Shown here one piece after another: positions 5,493 through 12,725 of a stretch of DNA of 12,725 nt. The notes below the pieces were generated by a model. The model saw nothing but the letters and a program-made list of their open reading frames with translations. It ran no database searches and was not told the origin of the DNA. The stretch covers positions 1-12,725 of the forward strand of contig JABHEX010000002.1 of the NCBI GenBank assembly GCA_018676385.1, read 5' to 3'. The stretch is from Akkermansiaceae bacterium. GTDB taxonomy: Bacteria; Verrucomicrobiota; Verrucomicrobiia; Verrucomicrobiales; Akkermansiaceae. Each line of letters opens with the position of its first letter. The first letter of the stretch is position 1. A program made the position numbers and the translations under genes.

Positions 5493-7436
5493 ATGATTTT
5501 CAACATTAGAAATATCCCTGTTATCATGGCGTTGATGTTTGGAAACAGCCTTTGTTCCGCCATCGATTACACAGATCCAAAACCCTTCGGGGACGCGGAT
5601 CGATGGGCTAAAAAATCAGACAAGTTAGCCATTGGTGAGTGGTGGAAGAAGCCAACTGGACCAGCGAAGAATGATCGATGGAAAGAGGCCCGACAATGGA
5701 TTCAGACGATCGATCGTAAGAAAGCACTCGCATTTGCTCTCTATGCCCATCACGAGGGTGTGTTGAAACTCACTGCCCAGTGTTTCCCGCTCCTGCCGGA
5801 CGAACCCAAGTCGGTCGTACTCGAATTCAAGCGAGATGGAAAGTGGGTTCAGGCGGATGAACAACCGGTTCAATACCCTGGTTGGGATGTGCATTTTAGA
5901 GTCAACAACTGGGATGCATCCAAAAACGTCGACTATCGATTAAGGCTCGGTAAGGTGTCGAGTTTCGAGGGTTTGGTGCGCAAAGATCCGATCGACAAGG
6001 ATACCATCGTGGTGGCCAATATGTCCTGTAATTCACCGAAGGATAAAGAGCGGTTTACTAGGACTCAGTTTATCCAGAACCTGAAGAAACAAAATCCGGA
6101 TTTACTCTTTTTTGCTGGTGATCAGAATTACACGCACGAAGAAGCGACTTATGGGTGGCTGCAGTTTGGGGTGCAGTTTGCGGACATTATGAAAGATCGG
6201 CCAACGATCTGTATCCCAGATGATCACGATGTCGGTCACGGCAATGTCTGGGGTGAGGGGGGTAAAAAATCCCTAGGCAAAGGCGGTGCCACCGATGGTG
6301 GTTATATGTTTCCAGCGAAGTTCGTAAATATGGTTCAGCGTCAACAAACGTGGAACCTTCCCGATGCCTTCGATTCTAAGCCAGTTAAGCAAGGTATTGG
6401 TGTGTATTATACCGAGTTAAATTTAGGAGGCATCAGTTTTGCGATTTTGGAAGACCGTAAGTTCAAGTCGGCTCCGATGGGTAATATCCCCAAGATGGGG
6501 CCGCGTAATGATCATATCAATGATCCCGCATATGACCGTGCAGCCGTGGATGTTCCTGGGCTGAAACTGCTTGGTGACCGACAACTCAAGTTCCTCGATG
6601 CATGGGCGCGTGATTGGTCAGGTGCCGTGATGAAAGTCGCGCTCTCGCAAACGGCCTTTTGTGGTGCTGTGCACATGCACGGTGGTGGCAAGAGTCGACT
6701 GCTCGCCGATCTTGATTGTAACGGTTGGCCTCAAGCTGGTCGTAACCGTGCTTTGACGTTTTTACGTGCAGCCCGCGCAACTCATCTGTGTGGTGACCAG
6801 CATCTTGGTGTTGTGGTCAAACACGGTATCGAGGGATATCGCGACGGCCCAATGGCGTTTACCAGTCCAGCACTCGTGAATACGATCTACGGTCGCTGGT
6901 GGTGGCCGAAAGATGAAAAAACAGGCGGTGGTGACACCATCAAATCATCGTTGCCATGGGTGGGGGATTACGAAGATGGATTGGGCAACAAGATCACCAT
7001 GTTCGCCTACGCAAACCCGGATCATCTGAATATGAAAACACTCCGCGAAGACTCTTCACGCGAGAACCGTGGTGATGGATATGGGATCGTGCGGTTGAAC
7101 AAGAAAACAGGTGAGACCGTGTTCGAATGCTGGCCTCGTTTCTCAGATATTAGTAAGGGAGATTCCGAGCAGTTTCTCGGCTGGCCCATCCGTTTCAACG
7201 TCACTGAAAATGACGGGCGAAATGCAGTAGCCCATCTCAAACCCGTGCGACTGCCCATGCCAAATGCTGTTGTCGAATTAACCGATGCCAAAACAGGTGA
7301 ACTGATTTATTGCTACCGAGTAACCGGGGAGACGTTTAAAGCCCCAGTGTATAAAAATGGCCATTACAGGTTAAAGGCTGGCAAAGATAAACCGACCCAA
7401 GTCCTCTTGGAAAATGTTCAGGTGATGGCCAAATAA
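5493..7436 (+). CDS. Secreted PhoD-like alkaline phosphatase/phosphodiesterase family protein
   Basis: A 647-residue member of the PhoD-like metallophosphatases, which hydrolyse phosphomonoesters or phosphodiesters with bound metals. A signal peptide is seen at 1-23 (IMALMFGNSLCSA). Residues about 75-165 look like the beta-sandwich domain preceding the catalytic domain (ALYAHHEGVLKLTAQ, then DYRLRLG). The catalytic part follows: VANMSCN (174-180), FFAGDQNY (206-213; GDQIY is the commoner form), CIPDDHDVGHGNVWG (240-254, the DDHD signature), LEDRKFKS (319-326), LGDRQLKFLDAW (360-371), DCNGWPQAGR (408-417) and CGDQHLG (433-439). A C-terminal region of about 110 residues, rich in beta strands, closes the protein. 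It follows the sulfatase on the same strand by 58 nt, which suggests joint use of sulfated and phosphorylated organic matter. No Shine-Dalgarno. The family call is firm; the true substrate may differ from that of Bacillus PhoD. Confidence 0.88.
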   Translation: MIFNIRNIPVIMALMFGNSLCSAIDYTDPKPFGDADRWAKKSDKLAIGEWWKKPTGPAKNDRWKEARQWIQTIDRKKALAFALYAHHEGVLKLTAQCFPLLPDEPKSVVLEFKRDGKWVQADEQPVQYPGWDVHFRVNNWDASKNVDYRLRLGKVSSFEGLVRKDPIDKDTIVVANMSCNSPKDKERFTRTQFIQNLKKQNPDLLFFAGDQNYTHEEATYGWLQFGVQFADIMKDRPTICIPDDHDVGHGNVWGEGGKKSLGKGGATDGGYMFPAKFVNMVQRQQTWNLPDAFDSKPVKQGIGVYYTELNLGGISFAILEDRKFKSAPMGNIPKMGPRNDHINDPAYDRAAVDVPGLKLLGDRQLKFLDAWARDWSGAVMKVALSQTAFCGAVHMHGGGKSRLLADLDCNGWPQAGRNRALTFLRAARATHLCGDQHLGVVVKHGIEGYRDGPMAFTSPALVNTIYGRWWWPKDEKTGGGDTIKSSLPWVGDYEDGLGNKITMFAYANPDHLNMKTLREDSSRENRGDGYGIVRLNKKTGETVFECWPRFSDISKGDSEQFLGWPIRFNVTENDGRNAVAHLKPVRLPMPNAVVELTDAKTGELIYCYRVTGETFKAPVYKNGHYRLKAGKDKPTQVLLENVQVMAK

Positions 7437-7449
7437 GCGCGAGTTATTT

Positions 7450-7508
7450 CCTTCTGAGCATCTAAATTGAGGAGTCTTCGGCTTCAAAGGTGGTTGATGC
7501 TGAGAAGG
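7450..7508. repeat. Imperfect inverted repeat after the PhoD-like gene, possible terminator
   Basis: CCTTCTGAGCATC (7450-7462) and GATGCTGAGAAGG (7496-7508) pair over 13 positions with one mismatch, leaving a 33-nt loop. It begins 13 nt after the PhoD-like stop. No U-tract follows, so termination would need a factor; it may instead stabilise the mRNA end. Confidence 0.4.
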
Positions 7509-7554
7509 CTCGATACCCATAAGAGATGATCCGAGTTTAGGGTGTAATGGATAC

Positions 7555-7572
7555 CTGTCCATTATTGGACAG
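7555..7572. promoter_or_regulatory. Operator-like palindrome upstream of the cassette-A-like gene
   Basis: CTGTCCA-TTAT-TGGACAG is a perfect 7-bp inverted repeat with a 4-nt centre, lying 40 nt before a consensus TATAAT. Size and position suit a dimeric repressor or activator site; a small RNA hairpin is the alternative. Confidence 0.4.
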
Positions 7573-7612
7573 CTCGAAGAACGGAATATGTTTGCGTATT
7601 TACTTTGTAGTG

Positions 7613-7618
7613 TATAAT
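7613..7618 (+). promoter_or_regulatory. Consensus -10 element of the cassette-A-like gene
   Basis: A perfect TATAAT lies 50 nt before the ATG at 7669, in an AT-rich stretch. The -35 region is weak (TTTGCG at 7591-7596, or TTGCGT at 7592-7597), which suggests dependence on an activator or another sigma factor. Confidence 0.4.
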
Positions 7619-7668
7619 TAATCCGTAGATCTAAACTGAATCTTCATTTCATAAGCATTTTCCAAAAC

Positions 7669-10600
7669 ATGAACCATCGCACCGACACACAGAAATCGCC
7701 TGCGGGTTTCGCCCTCATCGCTACCATCTCAGTGATGGTGCTTCTGGTTCTCGTCGCTCTGGCGATGCTCAGCATGAGCACCATCGAGCTACGCTCCGGT
7801 CAGAATGACAAAGTCATGGGCGAGGCAAAGGCGAATGCCCGATTGGCACTAATGCTTGCTCTAGGCGATCTGCAAAGATACACAGGCTCTGATACTCGAG
7901 TGACAGCCAATGCAGCAATGATCGATCCAAATAACCCCTCGCTAGTGGGAGTTTGGAAAAGTTGGGAAGGAACGAATCACGATGCAAACGGACGACCTAT
8001 TGTTCCGGATTACGCATCGAAAACCAAATTGGAATCCGACAGTGGTCGCTTTTTAGACTGGTTGGTTTCGGGCGCTAGGCAGAAAACTCCGTCATTGGAT
8101 CCAACGGGTCTCGTATCCAAGATCCAAGAATCTGGAACGATTCCATTGCTATTTGAAGGCACACTAGGAGAAGATAATGAGAACCAAATTCACCTCATCC
8201 CGCAGCAGGTCGACTTAACTCCGAGTATTGATGCTGACAACAAAAGCAACGGCACATTCGCATGGTGGATCAGTGGTGAAAATCAGAAGGCCCGACTCGG
8301 ACAACCCTACAATCCCCGCACAAACAAAGCCGTAGATTTGGTGGAAATGGGGCAGTCCCACTCTACTACTGATCCTGAGGTCTTCGGTCTTGCTGAGCTG
8401 CTGGACGACCCAGAGGCATACAATTCTGGTACAAGTAACGGAAAACTTGCGAGCAAGGCACTCAGTCTGCCGACGACTACACTGCTAACAGATGGCTCTT
8501 CTTCAGATCCTGCAGAAAACTTCCACGACTTATCGACCTCTGCGGTCGGCCTGCTGACGAACTCCGCTACGGGAGGATGGCGCAAGGACATCTCTGTTCT
8601 GACCGAGAGATGGGATAATATTTACGCCTCATACTCTGGTGGAAAGCTTCCCTTGTTTCGTTTCAAACCTGAACAAGGTGCGACCTCGCAGGTTCCAAAA
8701 CCAACAACAAGCAACTACGACCCCGCGCAGTCGAACCTGTACCCCTGGAGTGAGTATTCACTGATTCTAGGATATAAACAGCCCTCCACGTATTACGCGG
8801 CCTCCGCCTCATGGGCATCGCTCAAGAGCTTTGCCACTTCTTACAAGAACTTTTCCTACAGCTCTGGGGTCGTGAAGAGTCCGTTCGTTTGGGATAAGCT
8901 CGCCAAGTCGAGGGCATCTTCGATCACTTCTACTGAAATCTACAACCACAAGCACAGGCAGCTACTCCATCCACAGATCGCAAGGTGCCAGATCTTGGTT
9001 TATGCCAAGGCAATCGAAGACCCGAGACGACTCAATCGAAATCCTAAACGATATCAATTAGAGTTGATGTATGTGCCATTTTTCACCCTATGGAATCCCT
9101 ACAATGTCTCCCTAGAGCATGAGATCAGTGGCACTCTCAACGCAGGTCAAGGCAGCGGTAAACATAAGAACTTTCTTGGCTTCGGATGGCGGCGCTCTCT
9201 GCCGGGGGCAATGGCGATCGTCGATCAGGCACCCTACCTAGCCCAGGGGCTGGGGCCTGAAGATGTTCCTAGTAATCGATATAGGTTGTTAACAAATGGC
9301 AATTTTCAGACGCTGGATTGGCCCAGTAATTATGCAAACCCATACGACAATCAATTGACGGGAAATACATCGAAATTCGGAGGGAGATGGAAAGATCTGC
9401 GCACATGGGGTTGCTGGCTGCCAGAGGGGACCCTCACCTTCAAACCAGGGGAAGCGAAAATATTCTCCCCAGGGGAGCTCGATACTGGCTACGGTTTCGG
9501 TGGCGGAGCCTTCAGGCTGAAAGAGGGCTATAACCCAACGAATCTGGTGGGACGTGGATTTGCTGTCTCCTCGAATCTTACAGGTGATAGAAACTACTGG
9601 TTCCTCTTTAGGAACGACAGGGTTACCCAGCCTTACCGGGACCGTGTTCCCGGATATGGCTTTTCCGTCTCATTTGGGGATGGAAGTTCCCACTTTGGTG
9701 GCACAGCGATCGTGCCGTCGGGGATAGGAGAAGAGTTTCACAATATTACAGCTCTGGCTAATATAACCGAGGGCGACAAGTATTGGCCGCCTGATGAGGT
9801 GGATGAAGTAGGCTACTCGATTGCGGCGCTTGCTTCCGGACCGTGGATACCTCTTTTTTCGATGAGTTTCGGCCCACGTATGACCATCGGCACTGGGGCG
9901 GGTAGCAATCAGAACCGGCCAACCAAAGGCGTCGTACAAAACAACGCACTGGCAGCCATGGTATTGAGCGACCCAGCCAGTGGAGACCCCAAAGATCACC
10001 CGGCCAACAATACCTTCGATTTCGCATACCATTCTCTCAGCTTGGGGTCTACCATCACACCTAATCTGAGTGACTCTGAATCATACATTGGCACTGGTTA
10101 CCAGAGCGGTGACGGCCTATCGAGGCTTACCATGGTGGATATTCCGCTGCGCCCGATGGCCTCTCTAGTCGAACTTCAAAGTTGGAATCCCCGTGGAAAC
10201 AACCCTTACCCACCTTTCCAGATGAACCTGATTGGGAACAGCGATGCTACTCCACTGATCCCTAAAAATAGCGTGGTTCCTCCCGCCATGAAGCCAGCAG
10301 GAACTCAATTCAATCTCATGCATGATGACGCCTATTGCGCGAACCACATGCTGTTTGATGATTGGTTTGTTTCGTCCATTGCAGCACAGCCGCGCGATCT
10401 TGGTGGTAGTATTGAAAAAGACCTAAAAACGTTTTATAAAGACGTCATCACGGGGAGTGATAGGCTATCTAATAGATCCTACTTTCCTATCATTGCGGAT
10501 TCGGGTTTGTCGGCAAGTAAAGCTACCGAACGAGTGAATGAAATTATCAATAGTTCCGATTCTTTCCTCAAAGTCGCTTCGCGTTTGGAGGTGGCGGGTA

Positions 10601-11415
10601 TGTTTAATGTGAACTCGACGTCGGTTGCTGCTTGGAAAGCACTTTTGGGTCATGCAAAAAGCCGAGAGGAAATCGCGTTGAATGGCGCAAATAGTCTTGA
10701 AGCGACGACCGGAGCTAATCCTCACTTGGTTTCTCGTGGAGCCGTTGCTTCTGATTATGAAGCAGGAAGCGGGAATAGCCTGAGCGGGCTGGCACCCAAT
10801 GCATCCGAATACACCGGATTCAGAAGCCTTACAGATGATCAAATAGAGGATCTTGCAGAGAAAATTGTCGAGCAGGTCCGTCTGCGTGGTCCATTTCTCT
10901 CCTTATCTGAATTCGTGAACCGACAGCTCAGTTCTAACAATGACTTATCACTGGCGGGAGCTGCGCAGACTGCCATCAATAATCTCGAAAACGATCCGAT
11001 AAAAGAACTTCGTGATCCTGCCAATAAGCTCTCGGACACGACGATGCATGAAACAAATCCAAATGATCCGAAGCTCGACGGAGTGAGCTACGAGTTTACA
11101 GAGGCAGCCAAGGGCGACAGTGCCCACGGAGTGCCCGGCTGGATTCGTCAGGCAGACATACTGAGGCCCATCGCACCTGTCCTCTCCGCCCGCGACGATA
11201 CATTCACGATCCGTACCTATGGTGATGCGCGTGACAGCGAGGGTAACATTGTGGCACGTGCCTGGTGCGAGGCCTCGGTTCAGCGTAGCCGAGACTTCAT
11301 TGATTCCGCAGATCAGTCAGACTCCGTTGATCCACCAACAAGTGCGGTTAACCAAACTTATGGCCGTAAATATGTGATCAAGTCCTTCCGCTGGTTAAAT
11401 ACCGATGAAGTTTGA
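7669..11415 (+). CDS. Giant pilin-like protein, Verru_Chthon cassette protein A family
   Basis: A 1248-residue protein. The N-terminus MNHRTDTQKSPAG (basic leader ending in Gly13), then FALIATISVMVLLVLVALAM, is a type IV prepilin-like segment: prepilin peptidase would cut between Gly13 and Phe14, leaving an N-terminal membrane helix (14-36). Position 5 of the mature form is Ala, not the usual Glu, as in PilX- or GspK-type minor pilins. Near the C-terminus are GMFNVNSTSVAAWKALLG (977-994, GspK-like), GPFLSLSEFVNRQL (1074-1087) and DDTFTIRTYGDARDSEG (1176-1192) followed by AWCEASVQRSRDF. These I recognise as conserved in the large protein A of the four-gene cassettes (A-D) of Verrucomicrobium and Chthoniobacter. 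The central 900 residues, rich in Ser, Asn, Gly, Pro and aromatics, match nothing I know. Here no B, C or D neighbour is visible: PhoD-like lies upstream and a small exported protein follows at 35 nt. Function unknown; surface assembly or secretion is inferred. Confidence 0.83.
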   Translation: MNHRTDTQKSPAGFALIATISVMVLLVLVALAMLSMSTIELRSGQNDKVMGEAKANARLALMLALGDLQRYTGSDTRVTANAAMIDPNNPSLVGVWKSWEGTNHDANGRPIVPDYASKTKLESDSGRFLDWLVSGARQKTPSLDPTGLVSKIQESGTIPLLFEGTLGEDNENQIHLIPQQVDLTPSIDADNKSNGTFAWWISGENQKARLGQPYNPRTNKAVDLVEMGQSHSTTDPEVFGLAELLDDPEAYNSGTSNGKLASKALSLPTTTLLTDGSSSDPAENFHDLSTSAVGLLTNSATGGWRKDISVLTERWDNIYASYSGGKLPLFRFKPEQGATSQVPKPTTSNYDPAQSNLYPWSEYSLILGYKQPSTYYAASASWASLKSFATSYKNFSYSSGVVKSPFVWDKLAKSRASSITSTEIYNHKHRQLLHPQIARCQILVYAKAIEDPRRLNRNPKRYQLELMYVPFFTLWNPYNVSLEHEISGTLNAGQGSGKHKNFLGFGWRRSLPGAMAIVDQAPYLAQGLGPEDVPSNRYRLLTNGNFQTLDWPSNYANPYDNQLTGNTSKFGGRWKDLRTWGCWLPEGTLTFKPGEAKIFSPGELDTGYGFGGGAFRLKEGYNPTNLVGRGFAVSSNLTGDRNYWFLFRNDRVTQPYRDRVPGYGFSVSFGDGSSHFGGTAIVPSGIGEEFHNITALANITEGDKYWPPDEVDEVGYSIAALASGPWIPLFSMSFGPRMTIGTGAGSNQNRPTKGVVQNNALAAMVLSDPASGDPKDHPANNTFDFAYHSLSLGSTITPNLSDSESYIGTGYQSGDGLSRLTMVDIPLRPMASLVELQSWNPRGNNPYPPFQMNLIGNSDATPLIPKNSVVPPAMKPAGTQFNLMHDDAYCANHMLFDDWFVSSIAAQPRDLGGSIEKDLKTFYKDVITGSDRLSNRSYFPIIADSGLSASKATERVNEIINSSDSFLKVASRLEVAGMFNVNSTSVAAWKALLGHAKSREEIALNGANSLEATTGANPHLVSRGAVASDYEAGSGNSLSGLAPNASEYTGFRSLTDDQIEDLAEKIVEQVRLRGPFLSLSEFVNRQLSSNNDLSLAGAAQTAINNLENDPIKELRDPANKLSDTTMHETNPNDPKLDGVSYEFTEAAKGDSAHGVPGWIRQADILRPIAPVLSARDDTFTIRTYGDARDSEGNIVARAWCEASVQRSRDFIDSADQSDSVDPPTSAVNQTYGRKYVIKSFRWLNTDEV

Positions 11416-11450
11416 TTGTGCTTCGGTTAGGATGCACTGACAATGAGGTT

Positions 11451-12134
11451 ATGAAATACTTTCTGCTTACCCTGCTTTTCTTTTCGTGCCTGCCTGTCTA
11501 TGCGCAGGAGCTCGAACCAAAAAAGAGTAAGCGTACGTGCCGACTTGTTTTTCCTGAGCGCCCTAACAACGCGCCAAAAATTGTTTGCTTATTTGATGGC
11601 AAAGAGAACCAGAAGGTTTTCCTGCCGAGTATGAATTTTTCAAAAGTGATCAGCCTGCCTAAGGGAGACATCACCATTATGATGGCGAAGAATGAGATCA
11701 CAGATCTTGAAAATCTGCCTAAAGGTGCCCCGATATTGAAAATCCCGGAAACGGTTAAAGATTTTTATATCCTCGTCACTCCTGACCCATCAAATAAAAA
11801 TCTGCCGGTGAAAATGAACCTCGTCAATGCCGGGGACGGCAAGTTGGTGCCGGGAAAAACACTGTGGTTCAACCTGACGAAACATCGGATTGTGGCTAAT
11901 TTGGGGAAAAGCAAAATGATGGTTGATCCAAAAGGCTGGAGCATCACGGATGGGCCACTTCCACAGAGTGGGTATTATCGGGCTGAATTTGGCTACCAAG
12001 TCGAAGCCAAAGGGAAAGCCCGGAGAATCACCGAGCAACAATGGTGGCACGATGTCAATAGCAGGCACCTCGGATTCATCGTGTCTTCAGGTGGTAGATT
12101 GCCGAAGATATTCTTCTTCCGTGACTTCAGGTGA
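11451..12134 (+). CDS. Small exported partner of the cassette-A-like protein, function unknown
   Basis: A 227-residue protein from the ATG at 11451, chosen because it starts directly with a signal peptide (MKYFLLTLLFFSCLPVYA, cut before QELEP). A TTG at 11412 would overlap the upstream stop and put 13 polar residues ahead of the signal. GAGG lies only 2-5 nt before the ATG, too close for a normal Shine-Dalgarno. The mature part is beta-rich, with segments such as TCRLVFPERP, FYILVTPDPSNKNLPVKMNL, GKTLWFNLTKHRIVANLG, EQQWWHDVNSRHLGFIVSS and RLPKIFFFRDF. From memory, similar small proteins (secreted, with a late 'NLT' segment and a C-terminal arginine-flanked strand) often follow cassette-A-like genes in Verrucomicrobiota, but I cannot check this here. 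It lies 35 nt after the giant gene and is probably co-transcribed with it. No catalytic motif is visible, so a structural or chaperone role is a guess. Confidence 0.7.
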   Translation: MKYFLLTLLFFSCLPVYAQELEPKKSKRTCRLVFPERPNNAPKIVCLFDGKENQKVFLPSMNFSKVISLPKGDITIMMAKNEITDLENLPKGAPILKIPETVKDFYILVTPDPSNKNLPVKMNLVNAGDGKLVPGKTLWFNLTKHRIVANLGKSKMMVDPKGWSITDGPLPQSGYYRAEFGYQVEAKGKARRITEQQWWHDVNSRHLGFIVSSGGRLPKIFFFRDFR

Positions 12135-12154
12135 ACGGGACTAAAGATGAGTTC

Positions 12155-12180
12155 TTTGCACAACCATATCGTTGTGCGAA
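12155..12180. terminator. Hairpin between convergent genes, probable bidirectional terminator
   Basis: TTTGCACAAC (12155-12164) and GTTGTGCGAA (12171-12180) form a 10-bp stem (one G-U pair) around the loop CATATC. It fills the 51-nt gap between the small exported protein (plus) and the sulfatase (minus). No clear U-tract is present on either strand. Confidence 0.5.
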
Positions 12181-12185
12181 TTGAA

Positions 12186-12725
12186 TCAAGGTTTCTCATC
12201 TAACACTCTCTGCCATGGAATGCTGCCAGATTTTTGCATGTGCTGCATCAGTTTGCCCGTGAGTTCTTTTGCGATTTTCCCTTCTGCGGGTAATGGATTT
12301 TTCTCGTAGGGGTCGGTTTTCAGGTCGATCAGCACCATGGGATCGAAAGGGGAGTTCTGGAGTAGCTTCCAGTTTCCTCGGCGAATGGCGTAGTAGGCTC
12401 GCCCTTGGTATCGCATGTTGCCCTCGCGTCGCACCCAGATCATGGTGCGATCGGGATCGCCTGTAGCACCCTTTGTCCAGACAGGTGCCAGGCTTTGGCC
12501 GTCGATTTCGTGATCGACTTTCAAACCAGCGATCTCTGCTAAGGTGGGTAAAAAATCCATGGTCATACCCGGAGTGTTGCTGCGTTTTCCTGCTGGGATT
12601 TTGCCGGGCCATACAACGCATGTGGGCACGCGGATGCCACCTTCCCAGTGATCTTGCTTACCGCCACGGAGAGGTAAGTTAGATTGGGCATGGGGGATGG
12701 ATCCTCCATTATCTGATGTGAAAAT
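12186..12725 (-). CDS. Second sulfatase, C-terminal part (partial)
   Basis: On the minus strand the frame stays open to the window edge, giving the last 179 residues of a longer protein. The visible N-terminal end, IFTSDNGG (metal-binding Asp5 and Asn6 of the fragment), followed by LPLRGGK (Lys23) and WEGGIRVP, is the typical metal-ligand and sulfate-contact block of formylglycine sulfatases. Then come MDFLPTLAEIAGL, DGQSLAPVW and the C-terminal subdomain GRAYYAIRRGNWKLLQN and LIDLKTDPYEKNP. The catalytic C-x-P-x-R, signal peptide and start lie outside the window. The GTG at 12627-12629 is an internal Val codon, not the start, because the motifs run on upstream of it. The block resembles that of the sulfatase at 3959-5434, but the surrounding residues differ enough that the two are not recent duplicates. 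Substrate unknown. Confidence 0.93.
   Translation of the reverse strand: MFTSDNGGSIPHAQSNLPLRGGKQDHWEGGIRVPTCVVWPGKIPAGKRSNTPGMTMDFLPTLAEIAGLKVDHEIDGQSLAPVWTKGATGDPDRTMIWVRREGNMRYQGRAYYAIRRGNWKLLQNSPFDPMVLIDLKTDPYEKNPLPAEGKIAKELTGKLMQHMQKSGSIPWQRVLDEKP

Noticed and set aside
9670..10842. Several minus-strand frames within the giant pilin-like gene
   Set aside because: They lie wholly within a gene of recognised family; no motif, signal peptide or regulatory site supports them.
11412..11450. TTG at 11412 as start of the small exported protein
   Set aside because: It would add 13 polar residues before a perfect signal peptide; the ATG at 11451 is the better start.
12186..12629. A short complete gene starting with GTG at 12629 (minus)
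   Set aside because: The frame continues to the window edge with the sulfatase motifs TSDNGG and LRGGK, so the GTG is an internal Val codon of a partial sulfatase.

Overview
The window looks like chromosomal DNA of a member of the Verrucomicrobiota, probably a marine or polysaccharide-using lineage. The main evidence is a 1248-residue protein with a prepilin-like N-terminus and the conserved C-terminal motifs of the family called 'Verru_Chthon cassette protein A'. It is supported by formylglycine-type sulfatases, a PhoD-like phosphatase and an SHD1-domain protein, gene types that are abundant in the Verrucomicrobiota/Planctomycetota group. Start codons generally lack a Shine-Dalgarno sequence. 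No transposase, integrase, CRISPR array or phage gene is visible.

Layout. Positions 1-2617 are all on the plus strand: the C-terminal end of a RecB/AddB-type PD-(D/E)XK nuclease; a membrane-anchored protein with a glycoside hydrolase family 75 (chitosanase-like) domain on a proline/lysine-rich stalk; a small unrecognised lipoprotein; and a tRNA-Ser(GGA), ending in a perfect 42-nt palindrome that includes the tRNA CCA end. Positions 2679-3617, on the minus strand, carry an exported SHD1-domain protein with a charged helical tail and its own intrinsic terminator. A 341-bp AT-rich divergent region (3618-3958) holds a possible promoter and several inverted repeats. Positions 3959-7436 (plus) carry a secreted sulfatase and a secreted PhoD-like phosphatase 58 nt apart. 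Positions 7669-12134 (plus) carry the giant cassette-A-like protein and, 35 nt downstream, a small exported partner. From 12186 to the window end (minus) runs the C-terminal 179 residues of a second sulfatase, convergent with the partner gene; a hairpin lies between them.

How the genes fit together. Sulfatase plus PhoD-like enzyme looks like a periplasmic or extracellular module removing sulfate and phosphate esters from organic matter, and the second sulfatase adds to this. The cassette-A-like protein is the most unusual item: a very large protein with a type IV pilin-like N-terminus lacking Glu5 and a GspK-like FNVN..W..LL motif. It suggests a giant tip-type minor pseudopilin, with no other cassette member (B, C or D) between it and the convergent sulfatase. 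Its small secreted neighbour is probably a co-expressed partner. The function of the pair is not known to me, and it is the best candidate here for an undescribed system.
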